From NCBI GenBank assembly GCA_958510825.1, contig OY294047.1, positions 49,645,365 through 49,709,364 on the forward strand: DNA of 64,000 nt. The letters are read 5' to 3'. How positions within the stretch are numbered: the first letter of the stretch is position 1; every line of letters starts with the position of its first letter. Source of the stretch: Brachypterus glaber. Taxonomy: Eukaryota; Arthropoda; Insecta; Coleoptera; Kateretidae. The notes beneath the pieces were generated by a model, which had not been told where the DNA came from, made no database searches, and worked only from the letters and a program-made list of their open reading frames with translations. Positions 1-12,778 of the stretch are shown one piece after another. The position numbers and the translations under genes are program-made.

Positions 1-196
1 CATACCTAGGAATACCACGGTCCGGTCAAATAGTCCTGACTTTTTTTTTTGTAAATCTGTGTTATTTATTTAGCTTAGCTTAGCTTTAGCTTTGTTTAGC
101 TTATTTATTTATATTTTTAGTGTACATAATTCGTAAAAACCTCGGTAAAAACCTTGTCATCAAAGCTGATAATCGCCTACAATTTTCGTTCATGCA

Positions 197-301
197 AAAA
201 AAAATATAATTGCTCAATAGGTTGTTTTAAATTTAAATCCGGATTTTGATCAATTTGTTTTATTTATCGTATTTATTACAATTCGAAATTAAAAACGTTT
301 T
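197..301 (+). repeat. 105-bp direct repeat, left copy
   Basis: Identical by eye to 2037-2141 (starts AAAAAAATATAATTGCTC, ends AATTAAAAACGTTTT). Confidence 0.9.
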
Positions 302-2036
302 GTTACGTGCAAAAATCGCTTACCTTTTTAATTTTAACATTTTGTTTATTCTTTTAGTAGTTTACAGTCATTTCGAACCTTAAACAAGGGAATTTTGTCC
401 TTAAATATGCTTTGTTATTATTTTAGAAAAGTTAGGCTATATTAATCTGTCAGAGGGGTGTCGCCTTCAGCGTCAATTTCATTGAGATTTTAAAGTTGGC
501 GCGACCAAATGTCTATAGAAAAAAAAAACAGCTGCTTCTTGTTGTTGTTGACGGCAACGAGCCATTTTGTTCACAATTTTGGTATGAAGAGGTGTAGTTA
601 CTAAAGTTGAATGGTTTTTCTTTAAAGTTTATAGTAATTACTTATGTGTAGGAATTATACAGAAAAACATTCATAATTGAATTTCCAAGCCATTGCTTAT
701 GTTGATTTTGGGTTATTGGAAATTTTCCGACTTCGGGATTAAAAATAAGTAAGTACTCTTCTTCTCAAAAATTTGATCACAGCGTAACTTCGTTTTTCTT
801 GTTCCAGCTACCCTCTCATAAACTGGGCTTTGTTTAAATAGCTTAAATAAATTCAAAGTAATCTTCAAATAGAATAGCCCTTTTTATCCAAAAAGGTAAG
901 ATATTTTTGTATATGTTTATATGTTGTCCTTTAAGCTTTGGGATTGGCTTGTATTAGCATATTTCTATTATTTTTAGGGTTTTAGTTACGAGTTTAAGCA
1001 CTGGATAACAGTTTCAGTTAAGGACTTAAGTATTGGATTGCATGATAGCAAAATTTTGGTTTTGGCTTCAATTTTCAGTATCGTGGACCACAGTTGTTTG
1101 AACACTAGGCCTGTTGACCTAGTTTGATTATCGAGGTTCAGCCCCTGGACCCCTTTGGATGTTTGCTACGTCCGAGCATATTATTCTGCAGGTTTTTCAC
1201 TACAAAAACAATACATTTTAGATGCACACAGGTATTTATTAAGCTATTTACAGCACTGTAGAAGCTACAATCATACGGTATTTATTTGGATACTTACTAG
1301 ATAGCTTAGAAACTTAGTTTTATTTAGTCCTACAATTAGAAAGGGCAATTATAAGCTTTCCTTTTGTGTATTTATGTTTAAGATAGTAGGCTAAATATAA
1401 AATTATCTGTTTTGCCTTAAGTCAGCTGTTTGACATTTCCATAAAATTATTATAGGTATTTTTGGTATTAGCTGCTTGGGCTATACAATCGAATTTATTC
1501 TATTTCTGTATTAATGTATAAAATAGCGCTTTATTGTAAGTTTTCGTTTACGCATGCATGCTTGGACAAAAATATTTAGTAAATCTGACATAATTTTATG
1601 CTAGCAAGCTTATTTAGTATTTACCTGCGTGAAAATAATTCATGTTTTTTTTTTATGCCTGTTTCTGTTTAGCGTAGTAAACATTTATAAGGCAGTAAAT
1701 AACTTTGTATATTCGCCTATTTTGGTGCTGGCTGGAGTGTCCGCGCAATAAAGTTTATTGTATTACAAACTATACTGCCATTTTATTTCCATTTTAGTTT
1801 TTTTTATTCCTCAGTAGTACTTTGCCCAACTGTTATTGATGCTTTTGAGTGCCAAGGTTCTTGGTTTACTGGCACTTAATATTACCCTATCAGATCTTAA
1901 ACTAAGTGGCGCCTACTCCCATCTTTACCCACCCCGTCTCCACTCGAGCTGCAGGGGCTATAGATCTGATAAGGTTCCTAGAGGGCTTTGCTCTATCTAA
2001 TTGAAAGTACGCTGACGAATTTGGCGTAACATAAAT
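302..2036. other. AT-rich DNA, no gene recognised
   Basis: No convincing ORF. AATAAA at 1748 (CGCAATAAAGTTTATTG) could be a polyadenylation signal of a gene to the left, but nothing supports that gene. Confidence 0.5.
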
Positions 2037-2141
2037 AAAAAAAATATAATTGCTCAATAGGTTGTTTTAAATTTAAATCCGGATTTTGATCAATTTGTTT
2101 TATTTATCGTATTTATTACAATTCGAAATTAAAAACGTTTT
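2037..2141 (+). repeat. 105-bp direct repeat, right copy
   Basis: Second copy, offset 1840 bases. The enclosed 1.7 kb has no ORF or LTR-like ends that I could recognise. Confidence 0.9.
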
Positions 2142-2661
2142 AAACAAACTACATACACGGGTAACACCTAGTCATTAGATTTTATTTGTTCCAGTTTTAA
2201 TAAATAATTTAATATATTTTTAATTAAATTTGGATTAAAATTTTAACGAGTACGTACATACCTATGCAATACAGTATGTAAATTTGTTTCATGATTTATT
2301 CTAAATGACTTTTAATAGTTGTTAAGTGTTAGTTAAAAATTTTTTTATTTATAATATTTAATTTATTTACGTTAAAAATAGTTATTGAAAGTTCAAAAAC
2401 GAAAACCGCAGTTTTTTCGGACGAATGCGTGCGATGCAGGACGAGCATAAGCGAGGCCAGCTACACGCCCGAGCCCTGAGCTTAAAATATATATTTCCTT
2501 TGGTTAAAATTAAGAAAAAAAATAAAGATAAGGATCCTTTTCCTTCTAAACCACAATATATACAATAAACAGGTTTCCTTGCAGTCAAATGGTACCTACC
2601 GGCCACTCCGCGATGGTTCTTTATGAATAAAATAATTCGCTAATTCAGAATGAATACATAC
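2142..2661. other. AT-rich DNA with a GC-richer patch
   Basis: 2400-2480 is GC-rich (CGAGCATAAGCGAGG). The minus-strand 74-codon frame across it matches no family that I know. Confidence 0.4.
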
Positions 2662-2991
2662 TAGTTATTTATGGTACTAGTGGGTAAAGTAAGATATTGC
2701 CCATGAGAAAATTAACCTGCGAGGCGTCAACCAAGCAGGTTAATTTTCGAGAGGGCAATATCGGTTTACCCATGAGTGCCATACAAGGTTTTATCCAATA
2801 AATAGCTTAGGAATTCATATTTTTATTAAAAATGTTAATGACATTTACAAGAAAATAATTTGACAAGTGACAGTTAAGTGGGTTTAATAAATAATTATCC
2901 ACTTAATAAAGTAAAAGCCACGCGGGGGTTATTATTGAGTTTATTTATTTAAAATAAAGCTGGTAATTGTCTTATTATCGTATGTATTGGA
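2662..2991 (+). mobile_element. Family A element, copy 1 (hairpin-headed, no TIR)
   Basis: It begins TAGTTATTTATGG and ends TGTATTGGA. The first ~150 bp fold back on themselves (TACTAGTGGGTAAAG... with GGTTTACCCATGAG, and AAAATTAACCTGC with GCAGGTTAATTTT). A second small inverted pair, ACTCAATAA/TTATTGAGT, is present in most copies further in. This copy has lost the TAA flanks seen on the others. Confidence 0.85.
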
Positions 2992-3061
2992 AAGCTGCTT
3001 GCCATCTGTTGCCCAAATCCCTGTATCATCAAAACGTTGTGCATATAACTAGTATATCGAG

Positions 3062-3279
3062 TACCGTCAACTGGGGTGATTTCGGACGGTGTGGGCGACT
3101 TTTCGACACTTTTTCGCTAAACTCTGAACCAAAGCACGTGTGCAAAAGCTGTGGGGTTATATGCACAGGTTGTGGAATTGAAACCCACAACGTGTGCACA
3201 CATGCTTTGGTTTAAAGAGTTATTCGAAAAAGTGTCCGAACCAAACCCACACCGTCCGAAGTCACCCCAGTTGACGGTA
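3062..3279. mobile_element. Palindromic MITE (TACCGTCAACTGGGGTGA ends)
   Basis: 218 bp with near-complete inverted arms (TACCGTCAACTGGGGTGA ... TCACCCCAGTTGACGGTA) and a loop around 3160-3185. A related end, TACCGTCAAACGGGGTAAAG, occurs alone at 53268-53287. Confidence 0.88.
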
Positions 3280-4105
3280 GTAAATATAAAAATAAGGCTA
3301 TTTCTCAAACGAGTCAAGTAAGAGGACTTTACCCTTGTTCTCTTCTTCTTATCAAAAAATTAGAAACACTTCTACATGACATTTATTGGGCATATATTTA
3401 GCTCATCTGCACAAGCCAAAAAGACAAACCAACCTTACAATTTAATTAACTCCACGACCGGTCATGATTTGACTACTTCGCCCGAAGTTGCACTGACACG
3501 ACACAGAGGGAGTTTGCAGGGTCCGGCTAATTAACGTTAACGTTGATGGAAACAAAACGTCTACGACTATCACGAATACGGACGCTCACTTTCAATTGTT
3601 TTCCTCAGAGGAACAAGATATTTAAATCCTTTATGACTGGTCCTTTTCGCCTAAAATTTTAAAGAACATTTTCCCTCTTGCCTCGTAATCTACGGTTTTA
3701 CGAGAAATCTGAACCATCCGAACCTTGGTTTTCAGTCTTAATTGAAGTATTTTAAATAAAATAACACTTATCGCAGAATATCCAAACCCAGTGAAATAAA
3801 AGATAAACAAATGGATCCCTTGTTTCATTGGTAAAGTTTTCATTTTTTTAGAATAAATCATTACTAAACCTTTATTTTGACCAAGCATAATGTGATGTTA
3901 TATTTATTTTTCATCTTTTAGTATTTTTGGGTAAAGATATTGACAAATTTAACTTTCATTGTTTTTTAATTTTTGTAATAATTGTTTTTGAGAAAAAAAC
4001 TACCGCAAATCACAATCACATGTTTGGACATAATAATGTCCCATTTGCAGTTAAATAAAGAAAAATTGAAGTAGTTTAATTCAACTAAATTTGAAAAAAG
4101 ACATG
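3280..4105. other. AT-rich DNA, nothing recognised
   Basis: An 85-codon minus-strand frame (3631-3888) looks like chance translation. Confidence 0.5.
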
Positions 4106-4586
4106 GACTTAGTGCCTTTTACTTGTAGGCCCACGACGTCGGCTTACAAGTAAAGTGCACTAAGTCAATAAAATAATATAAAAAATAAGTATTTAAAGTT
4201 AAACCCTTCTATTAATTAAATAGCAAATATTTTAGCACCCGGACTACACATTTTAACTTAATTTTAGCTTGTAAAATACAAAAAGAAAACGAAAAACAAT
4301 ACTACAAAAATGCACGTTTCGGCAAACAAACAAACACTAAGTCGCTTAGTGCAGAAACATTTGAAATAATCTACAAGTAAAACGCACTAAGTGCACTAAG
4401 TGACAGTGCCAGATAAAATTTCAACCAAAATCAAATTGGTGCGTTTTGTATTGTGGGTAACTCCCTTGGCAGTCCACCTAGAAGTTAGTTCGGTTTACCT
4501 GTACATAGATCATCAAAAATTAATTACAGTGCCATTTAAATGCCGTTTTTGCAAAAAAGTGACTTAGTGCCTTTTACTTGTAAGCC
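4106..4586. repeat. GACTTAGTGC palindromic repeat
   Basis: A 61-bp palindrome at 4106-4166 (GACTTAGTGCCTTTTACTTG ... CACTAAGTC). Related motifs follow at 4372-4402, and a direct copy of the arm at 4561-4586. It is probably a small DNA element, and the LINE fragment inserted just beyond it. Confidence 0.65.
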
Positions 4587-4712
4587 GACGATATACTATT
4601 AGGCATAGTCCTAAGATCATCATCAATAGTTTGTTTGGGTCTTTAAGAGACAGGCGCAGCCTATGGCTCATTTATCTAAAAAAATATTTAATCTGAATTG
4701 AAAGTTGGGGCA

Positions 4713-4920
4713 GTGAGTCTATGCTCACTGATGCGAGTTGCATCTGTCATAAGTTGGGGGGAGTGAGTCTCTGCTCACTGATGCGAGTTGCATCTGTCAT
4801 AATTTGGCGCTGTGGAGTGGGTGGGAGGGGGATGGGGAGGGATGGGATAGGGAGAGGAGGGATGTGCGGGAGGAGTGAGACTATCTCGCTGATGCTGGGA
4901 ATGCATCTGTCCTGTATTAG
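4713..4920 (+). repeat. 50-bp tandem repeat in the LINE 3' untranslated region
   Basis: GTGAGTCT-x-TGCTCACTGATGCG... is repeated at 4713 and 4763 (offset 50). A diverged third unit follows near 4876-4915, after a G-rich stretch. Confidence 0.8.
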
Positions 4921-4929
4921 TGGGTACCA

Positions 4930-5216
4930 TTACTGGTTGAGGACGTTTTTGATCTTTTTGTGAGTGTTGTGTATTTCATGATCGTAATCTAGAAAGTTTG
5001 AAATGAGGGGGTTTGGGTGATCTAAATTGTCTTGTATAAAAGACGTGCTGTAGCGGATGATTTCCGTTTTTAGGAGGGGCATTTCGAGATCTCTGTGTAT
5101 CTGGTTGTTCCTCATGAACCAGGGGGCATCGAGGCATATTCTGAGTGCCTTGTTTTGGAAGGCCTGAAGTTTTGCTGAGAGCGCTTTGTTAAGGGTGATT
5201 TTATTCCAGGCTGGGC
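4930..5216 (-). pseudogene. Jockey-like RT C-terminal remnant
   Basis: The minus-strand frame from the element's 5' boundary reads CPAWNKITLNKALSAKLQAF, then QNKALRICLDAPWFMRNN, IHRDLEMPLLKTEI and a stop at 4930-4932. The pattern 'L-Q-x-x-Q-N-K-x-L-R ... A-P-W-x-x-R-N-x-x-I-H-R-D-L' is the usual end of Jockey-clade ORF2 in insects (family knowledge). It has no catalytic residues and is not a functional gene. Confidence 0.8.
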
Positions 5217-5635
5217 AGTCCTAAGATTATTTGGATATATGGATTAGTTGAAATAGTTATAAAAAATATTTTAAGTGGTATATTTTATGGACCAAAGTAC
5301 AATAATTGGCTAAATGTTTTATGGTTTTAATTATCGACCAAAATACAATAAAAGGTAAAACTTGGAATTTTACAATGGCTTGTAAAAAATATGGTAAAAG
5401 TGTCACTATGTGCAGAAAAAAATACGTTGTTCAGCGTAGGAAATTCAATTATAGCAGTGTAATTGGAAAAGCGTTGCATACCAACTTTAGGGACCATTTC
5501 CTGGACAGACAATGTTCGGAATATTTGTTGCACACGCAACTCATAAGGACAGCAATTAATTTTACACTGCCCACCCACCGTTTACTCGTAATTTGAGCTG
5601 CGTTCCCTAAATTCTAGACAGGATGTTGTCCTTTA

Positions 5636-5870
5636 TTTTTATACTCTTTACTAGGCTATGGTTAGAAAAGTATATATTTTTTAGCCCTCTAAGGCATCAT
5701 GTAACCCTATGGACCTAACCTAATTTAGTTGTTAGTTTTTGTTGTTGTTGTTTTTATACTTTTTACTAGGCTATGGTTAGAAAAGTATATATTTTTTTAG
5801 CCCTGTAAGACATCATGTAACCCTATGGACACAACCTAATTTAGTTGTTAGTTTTTGTTGTTGTTGTTGT
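5636..5870 (+). repeat. 115-bp tandem repeat, two units
   Basis: TACTAGGCTATGGTTAGAAA recurs at an offset of 115. Each unit ends in TTTTTGTTGTTGTTG. Minor differences (CTCTAAGGC versus CTGTAAGAC). Confidence 0.9.
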
Positions 5871-6243
5871 TTTAGTATAGTCTCATAAATATAACATTGT
5901 TTTAAACTAAAGCTCCTGCGCAATTTATTAGCGCAATGCAAAAGAAATTTTCACTATGTCGACTAACAGCTATTTGGAGTGTGGTGCAACATGTGTTGAT
6001 GCTTTGATGTTGATGATAACTTTAGTACGTGATAAGGTGAATATTTCAAGGCAAAAAAACTTATGTATGAATAATTTGGTTTATAAAAATAAAAGAATAG
6101 TTTAATAACCACCTAAAAGGTAAAAAAAAACACAAAAAATACTATTTTTTTCCATGATGGGATGGGGGAGTGGGCCACAAAATGTTAAAAAATATTGAAA
6201 GTAAAATCACGAAAACTATTATACTAATCAATAATTAATTTTA

Positions 6244-6562
6244 TCCAATACATACAGATAATAAGACAATTACCAGCTTTATTTTAAATAGATAAAAGCT
6301 CAATAATAACCCCCGCGTGGCTTTTACTTTATTGAGTGGATAATTATTTATTTTACCCACTCAACTGTCACTTGTCAAATTATTTTCTTGTAAATGTCAT
6401 TAAAATTTTTATTAAAAATATGAATTCCTAAATATATTGGATAAAACCTTGTATGGCACTCATGGGTAAACCGATATTGCCCTCTCGAAAATTAACCTGC
6501 TTGGCTCGCATGTTAATTTTCTCATGGGCAATATCTTACTTTACCCACTAGTACCATAAATA
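6244..6562 (-). mobile_element. Family A element, copy 2
   Basis: Reverse-oriented near-full copy. TTA (TAA on the element strand) flanks both sides, at 6241-6243 and 6563-6565. Confidence 0.85.
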
Positions 6563-6995
6563 TTATTGTTTTTTATGAGAAAGTGCTCTGGCTCGATCGA
6601 GAAGATTTTTTTTTTATTTTTTTTTGTAGTTTAGCATAATATCTTTTTTAGCGTAAAATTTTTTTAGTAGGAAAAAACTGCGAAGAGTGTCCTACGAAAA
6701 TCGGAGCATTGAATATTTCCACGGAATGTTTTTTTTGCCTAAACTAAGGGATAATTGTATTTGTGTTTAATGTAGGTTGGATTTGTTCAATTTGGTAAAT
6801 GAGGAAATAAATGCAGGTTGTGTTTTAGCAGAAATCCTGCAGGATAGGGGTGCTTTGTGAAATTAAGTTCACAACGATTACGGGGAATTGTTTAATCAGA
6901 TTGTTTTACCCTTGGATATTTTTAGATTTTACACAATTAGTGTAAATACTGCTGTACCATATTAACTATTGTTTATTAAAAAAAAAAACATATAA

Positions 6996-7077
6996 TAGTA
7001 ATTATATACCAAGGTAGAGAAGATATTTTTTATAGCCGAGTGCGAGGCTATAATAGTCTTCTCTACCGTAGTTTATA
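6996..7077 (+). mobile_element. Hairpin head of another TAA-adjacent element
   Basis: TAA (6993-6995) precedes TAGTAATTATATACCAAGG, followed by inverted arms GGTAGAGAAGA/TCTTCTCTACC with a GCCGAGTGCGAGGC loop. The start closely resembles the family B start. The far end was not fixed; GGAAGAAAAAAA near 7418 is one candidate. Confidence 0.55.
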
Positions 7078-9354
7078 GCACTATTTTACTATTTTTATTC
7101 AAATAATAAAATAAATCATTAACAGAAATTATATTTCCTGAAATTTTCATAAAAATTAAGTAGCCTTGGTCAATGGCATTTGCTCAAATAAATACTTTGA
7201 ACTGACGTTTAAAAATGTAGTTTTTTTTTTTCATTTTTTCATAATATTTAGCTAATTATTGATTGTGTTGATTGATAATAATTATAATTAATTATATTTA
7301 AAAATAAAAAGTAATATCGAGCAATTTTCTTGTGTTTAATTAGTAAAAACTGCACAAAGAACTGAAACATCTAAAGTGACAGAAATCAATTGTTTATAAA
7401 ATTTACTTCTACTAGGAAGAAAAAAATATTATTGCTATAGGTGAAGAAAATTTATTTCACAGTCTAAAAAAATGGTAAATAAAAAAAACTTTGTAAGAAA
7501 ATTAGAAGATTTTTTTGCTTGGTCCGTTTGATTTTTGCCATTAGTAAAGCTGGTTTTTAGAAGTGAGAACTTTTTTAATATTAGTTTTGCCAGGGGTAAG
7601 GCTTTTTAGATGTAAAGACGTTTTTTTAGTCATCAAACTAAGGTAAGGATGCTTTTTTCTGCTAGGGCTAGTTTTTTTAATTTAGAAATAAGGACCTATA
7701 TTTTTGTAGCCGTCAAAATTTCTGTCGTCGTAGAACTTTTTTTTTCATAATTTTTTACATCGAAGTACATAGGATTACCTTGAAACTACTGAAAGTACAT
7801 GGAAGTACCTGTAAGTACGTTGACGAATATGGAAGTACTTCAAAAAATTAGAAGTTCAAGTATATTGTACATAATAAGGTTTGTCTTTTTCTGATTCTGC
7901 CGTCATTATGTGTGACTTATTTTTGAATATCTCGGCTCAAATTCCCTTTTTAAGAAAATAACTCGTATTTTTAACTCAAGGTGAGGTTATTATTTACAGA
8001 TATTTTATCTAGATATCATATTTCTCATGTATTATAATTTATCAGGTTAATACTTAAAGGGAAATATTTTATTTTATTCCACAGGTATTGTTTCGCAAAA
8101 ACCTCGTTATCTTTCTCTGCGTAATTCGATATGAAGTTTAATCTCAAAAGGAAAATGGCACAAAGAAAAAATGACAAAAATACATTACCTTGAAAATTAC
8201 TCTTGATAAGATGTAGTAGATTAGCTAACAAAATGGATTTCTTATTTTAAAGGGATATAAAAAATTAAATTAATTAAAAGCAAATTAATCTTATATAAAT
8301 ATATTATACTTTATGTTATATACTTTTTAATCTTTTTCTTTTCTTTGATGATATTTTTATAATCCAGATTCTAAGTAACCTAATTTTTAGATTAAATGTG
8401 TAATGGTGTAAGACTTTCCCTTTTTATCTAGTTTAATAATGGGAAAGTAAGTAAAGTGACTGAAAAATGGTTTTTAAAACATAAGACCTGCACATTATCG
8501 GAGTCGAGTTGGTAAACAATTGGAACCATAGTTAAAAGGCCCCATACACTCTCGAATATGTTCTGCGAGCATGTTGGTAGAAGCTGTTGGTAACTGGCTT
8601 TCCCACTTTTTCTTTACCTTTGCTCACCTTTGGGGTGAGGGTGCATAGGAAAAATAGTCTATCTAACTCGCTAAGAAAGTATCATTTTCTCGCGGGTTTG
8701 CCATAAACTCAGTCGTCTTTCGCCTCGTGCATATCTACGAAATGACTTACTTTCTTAGCTTGTTAGGTAATATACTATTCTACGATCTTTACATAGGGGG
8801 CGTCATTTTTTTCAAGGATACCCTCATCTTAACATAATAGGCATGGGGGCAGCGAAAATGAAGTTGTGCCGTGCATTGTCAGAACCAGAGCCCGCTGGAT
8901 TAATTCAATGACAGTCTGTAAATTGCCTTTCACTGAAATCATTTATTATGCTCTTCACAGGGCTGTAGCTAGAAGAGTATTATCACGGTTCGGCAAAAAA
9001 GTAACCAGCCGTCTCGAATGAGCGAGAATACTTTCTCATAAAAAACAGTTATTTCCAGAAACAATTAATTACATTTTGGAGAGGGAGGTCATTGAAATGA
9101 TAATAATGTTTTGCTTTCCCATTTTGAAAATTTTTAAAATTTCAGAAAGCCTTGTATTCGTGCAAAAATTTTCAAATTTTTGCGTATTTTGGAATTTTGT
9201 GACGTTTTATGTCGATATAAATCAATTTTAAGCAAAAAAAAAATTGTCGCTCAGTCGATTGGTCGATTAAAATATTTTTAAATATTTTTAATATTTTCGT
9301 CAAAATTAGTGTACAGGGGTTTTTGATAAAAAAATAATAATATTCTGTGATTTG
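7078..9354. other. AT-rich DNA, nothing firm
   Basis: It holds a weak imperfect hairpin at 8660-8765 (CTAAGAAAGTATCATTTTCT against GAAATGACTTACTTTCTTAG). No ORF of note. Confidence 0.5.
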
Positions 9355-9789
9355 TGATAAAAACGTGTTTTGAAACGAGTGCTTTATACAATTTTTTTCT
9401 ATTTTGCTCTAAAATTAAAAAAAAAACTTACATTTAAATTGATCACTGATTTAGGGATTTTTGTTTTGGGTTGGCATTACAGTTTACACCATGTTTAAAA
9501 TTCCAAGAACAAATTATATTTTGATATATTTTATAGTCATCTCTTCTCTTTTTCACTGCAATTAACCAAGCCACAATTTTAACACGGTAAAAAATAACCT
9601 AAACACAAAATTTTGTAGAAAATTAAACTTTAAAGTGACATCGACATTTGCACAGAAAACTTCAAGCCATAGGCTTTTGTCTGTTGTCAACGCAAAAGAA
9701 AAAAAAGTAGAGACCTCTTATGGGCCTATAAGAACACGCAAAATGCGTGTAATTATGAGCTCATAAGAGTTTCAGAATAGAAAAAAAAT
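9355..9789 (+). mobile_element. Family D element, copy 1 (head lost)
   Basis: Starts inside the family at AACGTG..GAAACGAGTGCTTTATAC and runs to CAGAATAGAAAAAAAA. The tail hairpin ACGCAAAATGCGT is present. Confidence 0.75.
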
Positions 9790-12514
9790 ATAAGGTCCAC
9801 CCCTGTATACTATGGAATGCTAAGCATTACATACCTTCATGGCTTGTCTTTGTCTTCTCTCCAAAGGCGTCCACGATTTGGTGTTCAGTCCATTGTTGTG
9901 TGGTTGTTCTGTGCGTAAAGTTTTTATGCTTGGCTTGGGGTGCAACATTCAATGTAAACGTTCTTAGCATGAACGAAAGATTAATGCTCTTGCAAATTTC
10001 TTTTTAGCCAAGAGTCTTCGGCTTTGTGTACTAAGGATTCTGTTTTTTTTAACCTTAATCAAGGTTTAAATCTTTGAAAACTCATTAATTTCTTTCCCCT
10101 ATCATAACGTATAAAGGAAAAGTCCTGTAAGCTTGCGATGGAAGTATTATAAAATTAATTTAGTTCACGAAAATGAAAATCATTCGAGTTCACTAAAAAA
10201 ATTAAAATTGATTACATCGTCTTTTAATTGACAATAGAAGAAATTACTGTGACTATTTCAAAAACAATATTTAGGCAAATCAAAACCTTGCATTTTTAGT
10301 TTCTTGACCAATCAGATCAAAATGAATGTGATAATTTTTGCATATGTGCAATTATCACTTGGTTACTATGGAAACAAAAAACGGACAGTTACTGACATCT
10401 TTATAAATGTTATATTTTTGCAAAATGTGTTTTAAATTTGTGAAGCTTACCTTTAGTTAATTTATTTTTATTGATAATCAATATAAATGCTTATTTTATT
10501 ACCAAAACTTCCTAGGTATAAACCCTAATTAATTTCAGATAATATATTATATTTTTGCACTTTCATCTTAAAAGCTTTAAATCACTTATATTTATAAATT
10601 TTAATTTATTTAATTGAATGTTGGTATTAAAAAAGGCCACTCAACTCAACTTTATTAGAAACCGATCGCTAATTGTTTTTTTACGGGTGAAAACACCCGT
10701 TATTTTAATTCGTTTTAGTTGAAAACTAAACTTTTTAAATAAAAACAGCAATTATCTTTATTTAAATGCTAAAATATATGATAACAACTATTTTATTGGA
10801 ATAACCTCAAGCATAAATATACCTCAATCGAAGTTTAGACTTGGCAACATTCGCAAACAAGTGAACATTATGGTTTTAAAAAGCGCGGCAAATTTGAGAT
10901 TTAAATTTTTAATTATAGTGGTAAAGTAATATTGTTGTTTAGTTCTTAAATTTTTAATTTAAATATGAAACATCATTAAACATGGTAAAATTATATACTT
11001 CCTTATTTTGTTTGTGAAATAGTGAAAATACCATTCGTACATGTTGAATTATACAAAAATTTTTTACTGTATATAAAAAATCATTTTGCTTAAGGAAATT
11101 GTTTTCATGCATTTTTTGTCAAAAGTCCTCGACCTGCGGTCTCAGAATTTTGTAACACGAAAAATTCACTCAAAGAATTGCCTAGCAAAATATTTTTTTA
11201 ATACAGTAAAAAAATTATCGATAATTCAACATGCACTTATGATATTACTACTGAAAACTACCGGCTAGGCTTCTTTTTAATAAAAATTGTGTTGGGACAA
11301 GGCTGTGGTAAAAAAACATATAATAAATATTTCTTTATAACACTTTTCTTTTTTGAAGTTTTAGGTTAATAGGGGCTTATCTCCTTTTTTCTCGGGGATT
11401 TAAATAACCTACGTAATATTTCTACATTATATCACATTTAGACTTATTATTTGTGTATTATCTACGATAAACAGGCTTCGTTAATAAATCCCTTTGAGCT
11501 TAAAATTTATTTGTCCCTTGAGCTTTGATAATAATGAGCTTTTAAAGGCCACCGGGGCCTATATTCTGGACAAAAAATAAAGCTTTTCATCATGAAATAC
11601 ATATTTAATACTTTCGACTCTAATACAGTAACAAAAAAACTGTCAGTGGATCCGTCAGAAAAATTTGGCCATGACGTTGGTTTTTTATTAAAAATTTTAA
11701 TAAAAAAAAACGGTCAAAACTATTATTTAGCTTAAAGTTCGCATTTTATCGTATTTTTTTTCTTGATTTCTTGCAATTATTGTTCTTATTTTTTTTTTGT
11801 AAAATTTATAGGGGAAAATATTGTTTTTTTTTGTTGGTAGCAGTCTTTTTTACTGATCTTGCGAAGAACAGATTTTCCCAACTTCTTACTTGTGTGTGTA
11901 TTAAAAACTTTTTGTTTCAAAGTTTGTTTAACAAGCAAAATGATCTTGACAAAGTTCGACTTAGAAAATCTACTTCAAATGGAATGAAAATTTTCGAGGA
12001 TTTCAAGAAATAATAAGAAATCTTGGGCAAGTTTTCAATTACTTGAGTATAATATACTTATTATTTAAAATATTGTTTTAAATGAAAAAAACACCTTTTA
12101 GCTATGATTAAAAAAAATATAGACCATTAGTTTTTATTTCCGAGTCACAGTGCAAGCCTCTTCGCCAAAATTACAAAATTAGGTATTGCTTTTACTTTTC
12201 CCAAGGAAAGTCTTGCGTTAGTAAAAAAAATTCAAAAAAATGTTTGCTTGCTTGCTTTTTTTACGTTTCAGGACGTTTTAAATCCAAAAAACTTGATTTC
12301 CATCAAAAAAAAAATCTGTTTGTTGGTCTATGTTCGGGAAATTTGTGACCAACAACTCAACAACGCTTCGGACTTAAGACTTCAAATATGGACCATAGGT
12401 TTGGACCTTCGGGTTGGGTGTAAGGCGGTAGGGGTAAGGGGATAAAATGGGGTAAAAACAATTTTTTCAAAAACATTTTTTTTTTAATTTATTATTCGTT
12501 TTAAGAAAAAATAA
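9790..12514. other. AT-rich DNA, no gene seen
   Basis: Only short chance frames are present. There is a small hairpin near 10340-10368 (GATAATTTTTGCATATGTGC...AATTATC). Confidence 0.5.
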
Positions 12515-12778
12515 TAGTTATTTATGGTACTAATGGGTAAAGTACGATATTGCCCATGAGTGCCATACAAGGTTTTATCCAATAAATAGCTCAGGAATTC
12601 ATTCATTTTTATTAAAATTTTTAATGACATTTACAAGAAAATAATTTGACAAGTGACAGTTGAGTGGGTAAAATAAATAATTATCCACTCAATAAAGTAA
12701 AAGCCACGCGGGGGTTATTATTGAGTTTATCTATTTAAAATAAAGCTTGTAATTGTCTTATAATCTGTATGTATTGGA
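12515..12778 (+). mobile_element. Family A element, copy 3 (head hairpin deleted)
   Basis: Flanked by TAA at 12512-12514 and 12779-12781. The inner part of the head hairpin is missing: GATATTGCCCATGAG joins directly to TGCCATACAAGG. Confidence 0.85.

Larger units (their letters stand above)
4618..5216 (-). mobile_element. Jockey-like LINE 3' fragment with 11-bp target duplication
   Basis: AGTCCTAAGAT occurs at 4607-4617 and again at 5217-5227, flanking the fragment exactly. Read on the minus strand, the piece starts inside the RT C-terminus, has a 3' untranslated region with about 50-bp tandem repeats, and ends in a short GATGATG tail against the duplication. It is a classic 5'-truncated insertion, and it sits beside the GACTTAGTGC palindromic repeat. 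Confidence 0.82.

Noticed and set aside
2037..2141. 105-bp repeat as an LTR pair
   Set aside because: Ends are not TG...CA, there is no target duplication, and the 1.7-kb interior has no retroelement frame.
5306..5596. 96-codon plus frame and 83-codon minus frame
   Set aside because: Open on both strands over the same bases, with no recognisable motif or splice context.
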